Below, one piece after another: positions 11,155-22,431 of a DNA stretch of 64,000 nt. A program made the translations under genes and the position numbers. Origin of the DNA: Fragilaria crotonensis (taxonomy: Eukaryota; Bacillariophyta; Fragilariophyceae; Fragilariales; Fragilariaceae); assembly GCA_022925895.1 (NCBI GenBank), contig JAKSYS010000235.1:1-64000 (forward strand), read 5' to 3'. Each line of letters starts with the position of its first letter. Position 1 is the stretch's first letter. Below the pieces are notes generated by a model. The model did not search any database, was not told the origin of the DNA, and saw only the letters and a program-made list of their open reading frames with translations.

Positions 11155-11350
11155 TCCTACAGGTGTTACATAAGCTACAGCAATTTCCCTGTTCTTAGGA
11201 ATTTATTTTTACCAATGACCCCGGAATGTCTTAAAATGAAATTCCAATTGGTGCCACATTTCTTAAATGCAAAGTTCTCAAGGGTGTCACATTATAGGAT
11301 TCTGTCTGGTGTTTGAGAAATAAAATTCCCATTGACGTCGCACTGGGAGG
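11155..11350. repeat. Subterminal GGTGYCACATT-type repeats
   Basis: Just inside the left inverted end, related words recur at intervals of some 40-60 bases: AGGTGTTACATAA, TTGGTGCCACATTTC, AGGGTGTCACATTAT and TCTGGTGTTTGAG. They alternate with AAATKCCAATT-like words. Repeated subterminal motifs of this kind are often transposase-binding sites in DNA transposons. That role is inference, and I did not find an equally clear array at the right end. Confidence 0.4.
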
Positions 11351-12577
11351 TGGGGTAACCCGTTCCATATCATGCGCATGTGTGCATTTTGAGTTTTTTT
11401 AGGTAGTAGTACTAAGGAGTACAGTGCTTTTCATATGCGAGTAGCGTAGTATGTACTATGGCACACTGTACACTGTACCAAATCATAAGTCGTGATATGC
11501 ATAGAGTCTACAATTTCTGTGCAGTGGAATTATACAGGGTACAAGTACGGGGTAATATAATTCATGCTGTTAATGGGCCCGTCAGAGCCAACGGTGCGGA
11601 GATCGAACTGAATGCGGCTGTATCTGTATCTGCAGGTTGACGTATGAACATACTGTAGCTGTATCAGGTTGCATTCCATTGCACATGCTTCCTATGTATA
11701 CGCCACTGTATGCATCCTATAATTTGTACTCTGAGAGAGTACAGCTTATTCGATCGGTAGCACACTGGTATGCATAATGCACATGTCTCCGAAGTGACTC
11801 CTTTGTACTATGCCCTACTGGTATCGTACCCAATGCCAGTTAGCACCAAAAGCCGTACTCCAAGTCTGACATTAACACTGTCTCCAGTACTGTACAATTG
11901 TACCGCGTCTTCGACAAGGTCTATGAAGATTTCTGCATTCCCCATTTCCAGTAACCAGTAACCTACACCTGACAAATAGGCATGCTACTAGTACAAGTAC
12001 GGAGTATTGCTTTTCGACGTATTACATCGTGTTGTGTCAGAAAGCTTGAAGGGCTCAATCTGCATGGATGTTTTAATGTCACACGTGAGCAGTACCAGGT
12101 ATGCACGGCATTCGACACCGTAGTCTGCAGTATATATGTATTCATATATGTATACACAACACGGAGTACCGCATTATCGAAGTTGGGTCTAAAACCATTT
12201 TCGAAGCTTTTGTTTGTAGCAGTATATCATAGCCGGTAGGGATTTCAACTTGATCGAGGATAAACGCTCGTGCTGTCGTATGTTACAAACCGTAGCGCCT
12301 ATAGTCGGAGTGCTGCTAGTACAGTTCTACAACAAGTTGTATTGCTCCCACTAATTGTAGAAGCACTGCAGCAAGTTGTATTGCTCCTACTAACAAGCAA
12401 CAACGGCATCAACAGGCATGTGGTGACACAACCTTGTCCTGTTCATGATGCACGCACCCAATTTGGCCAAGTAAGGGTCCCTCTCTTGACGTAAGCGCCG
12501 TGGCTGCGGTCCTGTTGGTGCGGTGGTGACAAATCTAGAGTAATACATCAGTTAACATTTTGTTACTATCATTTAGA

Positions 12578-13550
12578 TTAGTACCTGCACTGAAAGGGTC
12601 GTTCGCCGCTTTCAAAAACTATCTGCGTGATGACAACGACAGCACAAAAAGCAAGCTTATGTTTGTGACGAAAGTGGCGCCACTTTTGTCCCATGCAACC
12701 CCATTGTTTCAATCTACGATTCACCGTCTCATGACGAGCCCTTGCACGTCCTTTTGCACGTCTGTCAGTTCGGGAAACAAAATCATCTGGAGTCCGTGCC
12801 TTCACATCTCGGCCCCTGTATCCCCGATCAGCTTCAACTAGCTCGTTGACGCCGAGATGATGCATGAGACCCTCCTTGAAAATCTTGACATCAGGATACT
12901 TTCCGCACTTGAATGGTCCATTCACCCATACAATGTCACCAGTTTGGATGCATACTGCTACTTCATACCGAATTCCAGGTCCCCGAAATTTGTGACTAAA
13001 CCACTGAGAGTCAAACGGGGCGGGCTCCAAAATCGGGAAATCGACGCCGTCAACAGCAACTTTGCACGTTTTCCCCCTGTCTGCACGAAATCTGTTCTCC
13101 CAACGAATCTAGAGGATGGAGTGCACACACAAGACAAGTTTAACAAGGTGTCGAGGGCACTGAAATGATGTTTGGGAGTAGTACTTACCACATGACGTTT
13201 CTTTGCTGCAATTATCGAAACAACCTGCCATGCCCACAAACGAAATGATTTTCGAGTAACACCAGCCATCGTTGCCAGGATGGGCTCAGTGGCGTATGTG
13301 TTGAGGAATAATAAACCCCACAATAGATGCTTGGGAAGGATATTCTTGGCGAAAAGTTGTCTTGGCAAAGCGCCCAAATTTTCTGACACACATGAGCGTT
13401 GACACCAAAATGAGCGCGGAAGTCCCTCTCAAGAACATGGTTTCCAGGCATCATCTTGCTCCTTAATATGAGGCATGCTTCAGAAAGGAACAATGTTTCA
13501 TCAGTTGGTGCCCTTGTAGCATTCATTGTTGAGGTTGCCGTGAATGACAC
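12578..13550 (-). CDS. DDE transposase (IS5/PIF-Harbinger-like), spliced
   Basis: This would cut and join the transposon's ends. The C-terminal exon (13108-12578) carries the DDE core: VDGVDFPI (first Asp, near 13051), NELVEADRGYRG (second Asp, near 12829) and RHETVNRRLKQWG (Glu), then a VITQIVFESGE tail to the stop. An 80-bp intron with GTAAGT donor and CTCTAG acceptor (13188-13109) joins RHV to IRWENRF in frame. The exon before it holds PKHLLWGLLFLNTYATEP and RKSFRLWAWQVV, the helical N-terminal region typical of this family. Further upstream, FRAHFGVNAHVCQKIW reads in another frame, so one frameshift lies near 13360-13385. The start is uncertain: the open frame begins at GTG 13550, and the first in-frame ATG follows eight codons later. 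It is transcribed toward the left end and diverges from the second gene. Confidence 0.75.
13109..13188 (-). other. Transposase intron, 80 bp
   Basis: The donor GTAAGT follows ...CGTCATGTG, and the acceptor ...CATCCTCTAG precedes ATTCGTTGGGAG. Removing it joins the two conserved halves of the transposase in one frame. Without splicing the DDE core lies in a different frame from the helical region. Confidence 0.75.
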
Positions 13551-13879
13551 GCCTCGAATTGTTTTTCGGCTCTGATTTGCAGCACCTTGGCTTCTTCAGA
13601 ACGTGTAACAACGCGCAACAGTGTTTACTTGCACATCAATTGTGGTCGAAGACAGAATTCTGCATGATGCTGTCAGTCCTGGATTGGATTGCCAGCTGTA
13701 GAATTTCATCGTGGACTTTTGTGATAATCATGACGTTCGGGTGCAGATAAGTCGAACCACAGCAACGACTGCTCTCTTAAAATCTATATTTGATGGCTTT
13801 TTTCTTATGCATGCCTCATGCATTATGTATATATTATATATGACGTACTATATACGATAGTATCTTGATAAGCTCGCTC

Positions 13880-14235
13880 GTCAACTCGCATCATAAGGAT
13901 TTGCTTCGCTATTGTTCATATCCAATCATGAATATGAGTTACTTAAAGGTTTACGTGCATTCGAAAAGCATGCAATAGAATTCTCGAGAATGCGATTGTA
14001 TTCTCGAGCATGCGATCGAATGCGATTCTTTTATCAAAACGTTTTTAGTAGTTTTAGTTTCATACTGAACAACGTCTGGCCGGCTCGAGTGCATTCCATT
14101 GCATGCTCGAGAATTCCATTGCATGCTCGAGAATTCTATTGCATGCTCGAGGATTCGAAAGCACGAATTGGATTATGCTTCGCAACTAGTTATGGATATA
14201 TGATATTTAAATGATCACACGAGTGGATATGAACA
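13880..14235. promoter_or_regulatory. Palindromic 20-bp repeat array between the divergent transposon genes
   Basis: Three head-to-tail 20-bp units lie at 14093-14112, 14113-14132 and 14133-14152 (ATTCCATTGCATGCTCGAGA with small changes). Inverted versions of the same unit occupy 13959-14027 (AGCATGCAATAGAATTCTCG, TTCTCGAGCATGCGATCG). Outer arms also match in inverted order (TTGTTCATATCCAATCA near 13912; its inverse near 14230). The whole forms an imperfect ~350-bp palindrome centred near 14055, between the transposase and the second gene. It could be a bidirectional promoter or operator, or a protein-binding site for transposition. The function is inferred from position only. Confidence 0.55.
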
Positions 14236-14571
14236 TTCAATATACAATAAATAATCGTACTGCTATCTCGTTAGTACTCTCTACTCTAGCTCTAGTAGAG
14301 GACCTTGTCCTGGTGTCCTGGTATGATACATGATACTAGTACCAGGTACTAGTACTACAAATTCTATACATCCAGTAGTAACTACTGGCTACTATGCGTC
14401 AAAACACAGAACATTTGAAGCCGCCAAAGATCAATCCAAAACTACAAAATACCGGAGAAGCAACACCTGTACAAGTATGGAAAAGTCTCACTTTCATTTT
14501 TTTGTTGATTTGAATTTCACCGTCGTTTCCACTTTGTCAATGATCTCTGATCGATCTTCACACTTCTCATT

Positions 14572-16309
14572 ATGCCAGCGCAACAACAAGCTCGCGCTCG
14601 CTGGAACATCAACGGAGAAGAGTCAGCGGCAATCTTCGGTGCAATCCACAACAAGCTGATCACCATCGATCCGCAGCGGACATCAGTGTCGCAACTCACA
14701 CCTGTCATCGCAAGCTGGCTTCGGGCGAATCCATCTTTGGAACGCAAGTTCGGAGGACATAATTTTCGTTGCAATTTTGGAAAGAACTTTCGGGAACGTA
14801 GTTGCACGTTACGAAAAGTGGCGGAGTGAACCGAGTAAGAAGGTTTATTGCTTCTGTTGCTTTGTTGACCGGACTTGTCACTGACACATTGTCAACAGGC
14901 AGTGGAGGTAAAGTTCCGGCATCATTTCTTGAGCTAGCAAACGTCAGCATTCCAGCGCGGAACGAAAACCGAAATCGAGGATTCGAAGACCAACCTGGAA
15001 GTGATTCGGACAATCAAAGTTTGTCGATTATTGGTGGAGACGACGACGACGATAACAATAATTTGAGTGGTAGTGACGACGACGACGACGACGAAGGGTC
15101 AACACTTACAGCCGGAAACGAAACTTCTCCCAACAACAGCGACCCCGAAAATTTTCAAACTGTATGTCCTTCCGTGCATTTGACCTTGTTGTTGCTTCTC
15201 TGGTTTTTTATCTGTCTCATGCATCTCACCCTTGTGTCCAGCAGGCTGTTGCTCGTTTATCCCTTGCAGATAATAAGCCATCTACTAGGATGTTTGTAGA
15301 CTCATTCAGTGGACCAAATTTTGTCACTGATGCACACGATGGTGGTGTCTTACAACTGACCCAGAAGTCGGTTGGCATCTTTGTGTTTCTGGAGTCTGGG
15401 ATGGACATCAGCACTCTCAAACACAAGGTTGTAATTGTTCCGAAGAAGCATGCAAAGATTTTTGTCGAGGTCAAGCAGCATCTCAACATGCTTGATCCTT
15501 TTCTTCTCACACCAGTGGAATCTGCAGGTTGTGAAGAATTTGTCAATTGCGTCCGTGCGTACCTCCAAGAACGACAACGCAAAGGTGGGCACATCATCAA
15601 GGCCGAGGCAACCATCAACGGTGATTTTGAGGAGGGCTTGGTACAGCCCATAATGCAAGCCCCTGGAGGGCCATGCCGATACAAGGCGATGCCCTCCAAC
15701 CTCTCTCCATTTAGAATCTCTAATGTCGGCGGGACAAGCCCCAACCATTCTCAGGGCGTAGTTCTGACAACTTTGTTGTTGTGCAAACTCCACAGGGACA
15801 CCATCAATGCACTCCGAACACCTGAGTATGCAATGCCAATGATGATGGCAAGGTCTCCTGGGTTTGCCAGTCCACCACCCCATAATTCTTCGTTTACAGG
15901 AAGTGCAAGCTATCACCATCATTCTGCTGGCAACTCGCGCTATAGTGGTACAATGGCAGCAGGAGATCAATACTCTGATCCACATTCCGACGGTCGCCAA
16001 TTTGAAGGACCGCCAAATCCTTCTCCTGGTGTTGCTTCATTTGCTGGTGAGACTCCTCAGACACCTGGATACAGCGCTGTTTCTTCTGGAAGGGGAAGCG
16101 CTGTAAATGCTGCCAACAGGACCATGGTCTCCACCGTGGTGGGCGGAAGACACAGATATGGCAGAGGAAGAGGGAGAAAGGAAAATCACTCCGGTCAAGC
16201 GTGTTCGCCAGAGTATGTGAGTGCTGAGTTGTTTGGCTTGACGAGATCCTCAAGTAAATGTGGTGGTGCCTGCGAATGTTCTGCAACTGGTTGCAGCTCT
16301 GTCAATTGA
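14572..16309 (+). CDS. Second transposon gene, unknown function, three exons
   Basis: Predicted exons are 14572-14797, 14899-15161 and 15242-16309, giving about 518 aa. The ATG at 14572 opens an Ala/Gln/Arg start, then a helical segment (SQLTPVIASWLRANP, KFGGHNFRCNFGKNF) that could bind DNA. Exon 2 holds two Asp-rich runs (GGDDDDDNNN, SDDDDDDEG). Exon 3 has a globular-looking part (DSFSGPNFVTDAHDGGVLQ, KHVVIVPKKHAKIFVEVKQH-like), then a Gly/Ser/Pro/His-rich tail ending in a basic GRRHRYGRGRGRK-like patch and a Cys-rich end. Intron 2 (GTATGT...GTCCAG, 15162-15241) is convincing. Intron 1 is less sure: a donor at 14798 keeps the frame, but GTAAGA at 14835 is stronger and would need one base change. 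It may be the accessory DNA-binding partner usual in Harbinger-type elements; no MYB/SANT or YqaJ motif is visible. Confidence 0.55.
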
Positions 16310-17065
16310 ACAGGGTTACAGAGAAAAAGTAGTGATTATAGCCTTACTAGCACTTCTACTACTCTACTATTATTCATTCACAATGTAGTTCCAATTCAGA
16401 ATATCTCTGTGATGGTTTTGGTGAAGGCTTTGCGTGTTGACTGTGGCATATCTGGTGTATGTATAGAGTTCTCCAAACTCGTTGTGCGTATACGCACCTA
16501 TTCGTTTCAGGTACAACGTACGAGTACCAATTGGAGTACACTCCTATACTGAGTACTGTATATCGTATATCGTATATCGTACATCCAATGCAAGTACAGT
16601 GTGATTGTTCTTGGTTGGCCGGTACAAGTACGGCGTAGTACACAATGCTCGGTAAAATTGAGCTGCGTTGCTCTAGAATGCACACGTGCGCATGATATAG
16701 AACGAGTTACCCCATCTCCCTGCATACAGGAAATTTGTGTAGAAATACTGTCATCTTGCAACAAGCACATCATCAGCGGTGTTGTATTCATGTGAAAACA
16801 TTGATGATGTGCCTCTTAACCAAATTATGACCAATATGCAGGGTTGGAGATGACAAAGTTCAAAGCAGATGATGGCTTGGAAGTAAAAGCATTGGACGTG
16901 AAATGAAAGAGAAATCGACCATGATGCAACAGTCATCAGTTGTAATTTTTATGTTCATTACAACACCGTGTACCATGCTGTCCGTGGAGGTCGAGCATGG
17001 CAGGCAACAAAAGCGTGATATAGTAAAAGATGGCAAAAGAATGCGCAATATTGTCAATGCTTCTT

Positions 17066-17184
17066 TTCAAAATGCATGATACTGTAAAATACAAATGCAA
17101 ATGTAGAATATAGTTAAATACAAATTTGTGGATAGTAAGTCATGGTACTATATTGTAAAAAGGCAAAAAATGCGTGATATTGTA
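17066..17184. repeat. DNA transposon right terminal inverted repeat
   Basis: Inverted match to 11008-11130, ending GTGATATTGTA. It is followed by AT and then the remainder of the interrupted LTR (ACCCCCTACTTAAAAACATAC). Confidence 0.8.
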
Positions 17185-17186
17185 AT

Positions 17187-17274
17187 ACCCCCTACTTAAA
17201 AACATACTTTCGTAAAAGCCCTTTAGTTTGTACTTTTGTCATCACTTGTTGATAGCACGACACCAAGTAAATCA
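17187..17274 (+). repeat. Copia fossil left LTR, second piece
   Basis: It aligns with 22344-22431 of the right LTR (shared TAAAGCCCTTTA, TTTTGTYATC, ATGTTGATAKCACGACACC). Together with 10812-11007 it gives a ~284-bp LTR, against 264 bp for the right copy. Confidence 0.7.
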
Positions 17275-17326
17275 AACGCATCCTCTGCACAAGTATACAA
17301 AGAAGAAAACAAGGTAAAGTAGTACC

Positions 17327-20300
17327 ATGGCTGACAAACCGGAGGGAGCGGAAGTTGCATTCGTTTTCTCCCCAGTGTTGGCTGTTCAAGGACTGCTCGA
17401 CTACACAAAGAGCAAACACTCCAAGATCTACAAGTCTGCCATCCGAGAAGTCCTCTGCAAGCGACCCCTTCGACTGCGAAGCCGAAGGTCTCTTCCAGTT
17501 CCTTAAAGACGTCCAGGACAGAGCCGATGAGATGGGGTGGTCCGATGGCATCCTAAACATCACGTTGGAGGTGAAGGACGACAACGAGCCGGTACAGGAG
17601 AAGCTCATTGAGAACTACGGCACGATTTCGCTAGTAGAGAAAGGCATCAAGTCCGAATTGCAGTACATCAACGAGCAAGGACAAGAGGTGCAGGTCACGT
17701 ACATGCTTTACAAGTGTCTCATGGCGTCCTTTGTCAAATGCTGCGAAGAAGGGAATCTCCCTATGGTCAGACCAGTACAAGATCGGCGACGATGATCTGT
17801 GCAGCGGTGTGGCTCTCTTGAAAGTCATCATCTGAGAGAGTCTCCTTGATATGAACGCAACCACCAACCAAGTTTGCACGAAACTCTCAAACTTGGACAG
17901 TTACTTATTGACGGTGGACAGCAACATCAGCAAGTTCAACCAATACGTGAAACTTTTGCTCCAATCTCTGACGGCAAGGAATCAGAAGACGTCGGATCTC
18001 CTCATCAAGCTATTCAAAGGATACGGCGCAGTGAGCGATGAAGTCTTTAGGGAGTGGCTCATGTGCAAGCAAGATGACAACGAGGAAGGGGAGGAGCTCA
18101 CACCCGACAACCTGATGATAGCCGCCAAAAATATGTACGATACAATGGATGAGAAGGGCACATGGAATGCGCCGACGGCCGAAGAAAAGATTGTGGCGTT
18201 GGAAGCAAGCTAAGTTCAACTCCACGATGAAGTCACTCAACAAGAAGGTGTCATTCAAGAGCTCAAAGAAGAAAGCAGCCGAATCGGGAAGTGACAAGCA
18301 GTCTTCAAAGAAGAAAGATGGCGATCACCCAAAGAAGTGGAAGGCACCAAAACAAGGTGACAAGAAAGAAGTCGACTTCAAGGGTCACACATGGTACTGG
18401 TGTGGAAAGGACACCAGTGGTAAGTGCGAGAAGTGGCGAGCTCAAAAGCTGAAAGAGTGCAAGGGCTTAGCAGCAGATGCAGCCGGTGAGAAACGCAAGC
18501 GAGAGTCGACAGGATCAGACAAGAAGAACAAGGCAATTGAGAAGAAACTCAAGGTTGCGAAGGCCTACATTGCCAAGCAAGATGGAGCAGTCAGTCAAAA
18601 AGGACACAACGGAGGATGAAGAAGACAGCGAGTGACATGGAGGGTGGACTAACACACTAGTAGTGTGGACTTTACTCACTTTGTGTTGGTCTATAGCCGC
18701 CATCATCGCAACCATTCTTCAAGACACAAAACGAACATTTGACACCGAGGCGTGGAGCAGGGCAAGCCGAGGGATTGTGAAGAGGAAGGACTTGCTTGTC
18801 GCGTCGGCATGGTCATGCTGCTGGCAAATGATCGAGTCCATCTCGAGCAACCTGGGAGACTGGATCCTGAGGAATACCAAACCACGCAATCACTCGGGAC
18901 ATGCACGCCATCGAATCAATTTAAAACGAGCAAGCTGGAGGCAAAGGGAGGACCATCATGGCGATGACGGTTCTTGCCATGCAAGCAAATGCTACGATAG
19001 CTCGCGACCGAAAGAAAGACCTTTTTTCGACACGGATTCTGAGACATTTTCGGTATCGACAACCGATGTTCGGGGTGAAATTCACATGTCAAGGAGGACT
19101 TCGTTGGGAAACTGAGACCGTCGGATCGGGTAGTGAAGGGATTCGCGGGAACGAGGACAACGAACGTGCAAGTCGGCACGCTACATTGGAGTTGGGAGGA
19201 CTAGCTACTTGGGAAGGAAACATTCCTTCAGCATTCCGAATTCATACTACGTTCCCGACGGACGAGGAGTTTGACTCTTGAGTCCGCAACACTGGTCCCA
19301 AACCCGGACGACTGGATCCGATTGTGACCAATGTGGCAAATACACCAACGGACGGGAGTGCGTGTTGTTTTGGGGCGGTGGAATGTATAAAATCAGGCTT
19401 CGAAAAATTTCGAGCCTTCTGTTGTGAAGCCGAACTGGATAAAACGACTCGGGACGTCATCGCGATGTCTTCGGGTTTCGTATCGGACGACTAGGAGATT
19501 GAGGCGGACGACAGGGAGCTAAGAACGAACGCGTGGTGGAACTATAACAAAACCAACCCAACATTGCGTCACCGGATCTCGTCCTTGACGGTCCAACCAG
19601 TACTCCTTCAAAGGGGGAAACAAACAAGGCAACAACAGACAAGCCTCCGCAAACGTGAGAGCAACCCACAACGACCGACATGGACCTGCCACGAACAACG
19701 AACTCAAACATCATCCTTGACGAGGAGGACCGACAGCCAACCAATGACCTGGCGGAGCTGTTGGCAATCCACCATCAATTCGGGCACATTTCAATGAGAA
19801 AGCTGCATGAGATGGTCAAGCAGGGAATCTTGCCGCGGCATCTATCCAAGTGCAGACTTCCAACATGTTCTGCCTGTCTCAACGCAAAGGCAACGAAACG
19901 ACCTTGGCGAAACAAACCACGGAAGAATGGCAAGGACGACAACACCAAGCCCACAAAACCAGGCCAAGTGGTATCGGTCAATCGACTCGTCTCACCCACG
20001 CCAGGATTGCCCAAATGACTGGATTACTGACCGTGAATCGATACCGCTACGCAACTGCTGTCTACGTCGGACAATTCAGTTGACTGGGGTTTATGTACCT
20101 CCAAAAGACAGCGTCAGCGGAAGAGACAATGGAAGGGAAGCGAGCGTTCGAGGCATACTCCCATCGGCACGGAGTGAAAGCGGAAAAGTACCATGCCGAC
20201 AATGGAATCTTCAAGGCGTACAAGTGGGTGGACGCGTGCAAGCAGGACGGACAAGGAATGATGTATGCAGCGGTAAACGCGCACCACCAGAACTGAATTG

Positions 20301-22167
20301 CCGAAAGAAGAATTCGCAAATGTTAACGCACGCGAATGCCAGATGGATTGACACAATAACAGCAAACTTGTGGCCATACGCCATTCGGAACACAAGCAAG
20401 GCAATCAATCATACTCCGAGCATGCAAGATGCTTCCAGAAGGAGCCCCATTGAACTGTTTTCAAACTCCAAAGTGGCAACAAATCCAAAACATTGGAAGC
20501 CATTTGGATGCCCGACCTACGTACTCTCAGAGTAACCGACCTTTTCCTCACAAATGGTCGCAGCGGTCAAGAGAGGGAGTTTACTTGGGGAGATTTCCAC
20601 AACACGGACGAAACATTGCACTCGTGATGGACATAGACACAGACTTGGTGAGCCCCCATTTCAATGTCGCGTACGATGCAACTTTCGACACCGTTAAAAG
20701 CATCAAGACAAAATCGTCAAGGCAACTGAGAGCGGTTTGTCACGTCTCAGAAGGAGCCAATGGCAAAGGGCACAACGTCACCAGGCCAAACGACGAGCAT
20801 GGCAGGGTCCAGCAAAAAGCGAAAGCGCCACACACCAAATGAGAGAGCAAGGGCAGGCAAACCGGTGCCTTCAAGACAGAAGGAGTCAGCTGCAGCAAAC
20901 ATTGGGGACAACGGTCCACCAATACCTATCAATGCAACTGCAATGAGCAACAGTGCGACAGGAGATGCGAGATGAACTCAAACATCAAGATTCGGACGCA
21001 CAATAAAGCCAATTTAAAAGATTCTCGAGGCGATGTGTACCAAGATCAGCAGCAAAGCCACTCAGAGCAATGTCAAAGGGGAAATATTTTGCTACGTGGC
21101 AAGGTTCCCAAACGATGACCCGTGGAACTATTGCAACCCGTTGATGGCATACAACGCAGTGTCAGACCCGGACACGCTATCCTATTGCCAGGCAATGAAG
21201 GAGGAGGACAGGGAAAGTTCAAATAGAGCAGTATAATATCGCCAGGCGATGAAGGAGGAGGACAGGGAAAAGTTCAAAGAGAGCATGGTGAAGGAAGTGA
21301 CAGACCAGGCTAACAATGTCAACTTCACAATCATTCCGAAGTCAGAAGCTCCAAAGGGACAGACCATCCTACCAGCCGTCTGGCAGATGAAACGAAAGCG
21401 CGACGCGAAGGATGGATCAGCAATCAAGAAATACAAAGCGCGATTGAACATTGACGGAGCGCGGATGAAAAGAGGTGAGCACTAGCATGATGAAACGTAC
21501 GCACCGGTTGCTTCATGGAATATGGTGAGGATGCTCCAGACGATGACAGTGGCGCACGGATGGCACATGAAACAGATTGACTTTGTTCAAGCATTCGCTC
21601 AGGCCCCCGTGGTGATGGCTGGGAATATATTTGTTGGGAACTCAAGACAAAGGTACGATATTGTAACCGATGACCGACAAGGACTTGGAGGTCTTCGTTG
21701 ACGCGAGTTTCTGTGGTGACTGGGACCCAAAGGCGGCGGCGAGTGATCGTGATACGGCGAGGTCACGTCATGGATACATCATCGAGTATGACAACTGCCC
21801 CCTGTTATGGAAGTCCCAATTGCAAACGGAAGTGGCTCTATCGTTGACGGAGAGCAAATATACAGGTCTGATTTACGCGCTAAGAGATGCGATACCTATA
21901 ATGGAATTGCTTAAGGAGATGAAGGAATGAGGATACCGGGTGGTATTGTCAACGCAGAGTGCACTGTTGTGTGTTCGAAGACAATAGCAGAGCCTTGGAA
22001 ATGGCTCGTGTCCACAAGTATCGACCTCGAACGAAACATCTCAATGTCAAGCTCCACCATTTCAGGGACTACGTCAAAAGGAAAGAGATCAGCACTCACC
22101 ACCACATCCAAAGCAACGAACGACCAACCGGCAGACTTATGTATGTATGCAGCAAGGAGGAGTGTAA
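17327..22167 (+). pseudogene. Gag-pol remnants of the Copia fossil
   Basis: In order from the left LTR: a Gag-like part beginning MADKPEGAEVAFVF with an acidic, helical middle; a Lys-rich segment with a Cys/Trp/His patch in the nucleocapsid position; a GAG-pre-integrase segment (HHQFGHISMRKLHEMVKQG, CSACLNAKATKRPWR); integrase pieces (EKYHADNGIF, NSKVATNPKHWKPFGCPTYV); short reverse transcriptase pieces (LPAVWQMKRKRDAKDGSAIKK); and RNase H (EVFVDASFCGDWDPKAAASD, SLTESKYTGLIYALRDAIP). The order integrase before reverse transcriptase identifies Copia rather than Gypsy. The coding is broken throughout. Confidence 0.7.
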
Positions 22168-22431
22168 TGGTACTGACACGTAGCGTACTGAACTGTCACA
22201 AGCGCGAAACCAACATAGTGTGAGCGCGGAAGCTTACATTCGTACTGAGTCGCGGTTGCAGTCGCGCATCAAAATTACGGTCCCTCCCTGGATGAAAACA
22301 CGGGAACACGATTGCCGAATCAAAAATCCCACAAGACAATCTAATCACAATACTTAGAATCATACTTTTGTAAAGCCCTTTACTTCGAAGTTTTGTTATC
22401 AAATGTTGATATCACGACACCAAGTAAATCA
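22168..22431 (+). repeat. Copia fossil right LTR
   Basis: It starts TGGTACTGACACG right after a purine-rich stretch (AGCAAGGAGGAGTG) and ends near CCAAGTAAATCA. It is the uninterrupted reference for the split left LTR. Confidence 0.75.

Larger units (their letters stand above)
11008..17184. mobile_element. 6.2-kb two-gene DNA transposon inside the Copia LTR
   Basis: The ends are inverted repeats of about 120 bp (11008-11130 and 17066-17184), roughly 80% alike by eye, starting TACAATATCAC and ending GTGATATTGTA. It is flanked by AT at 11006-11007 and 17185-17186, and the uninterrupted right LTR has a single AT at the matching place. Inside are a spliced DDE transposase on the minus strand (12578-13550) and a second spliced gene on the plus strand (14572-16309), diverging from a palindromic repeat region at 13880-14235. 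An IS5/Harbinger-type transposase plus a second protein fits the PIF/Harbinger-ISL2EU group. The 2-bp AT duplication favours ISL2EU-like elements over typical Harbinger (TWA). The transposase frame has one break, so this copy may not act on its own. Confidence 0.75.
10812..22431 (+). mobile_element. Old Copia-type LTR retroelement fossil, split by a DNA transposon
   Basis: Two LTR copies bound the element. The left is in two pieces (10812-11007 and 17187-17274) because a 6.2-kb DNA transposon lies inside it. The right (22168-22431) is continuous. Both begin with TGRTACTGACACGTAGCG and end near CACCAAGTAAATCA. Internal remnants follow the Ty1/Copia order: a Lys-rich Gag with a Trp/Cys-rich patch (HTWYWCGKDTSGKC) at about 17.3-18.6 kb, integrase pieces at 19.7-20.5 kb, reverse transcriptase scraps at 21.2-21.6 kb and an RNase H segment at 21.7-22.1 kb (FVDASFCGDWDP). 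It is broken in many places (more than ten), has visibly diverged LTRs, and is old. No clear target duplication was found. Confidence 0.75.

Noticed and set aside
15226-16000. 172- and 216-codon minus-strand frames
   Set aside because: Antisense to exon 3 of the transposon's second gene, which has matching splice sites and a stop in frame.
10812-22431. A 5-bp target duplication around the old Copia fossil
   Set aside because: The bases next to the two LTRs do not match; edges have decayed or the copy is rearranged.
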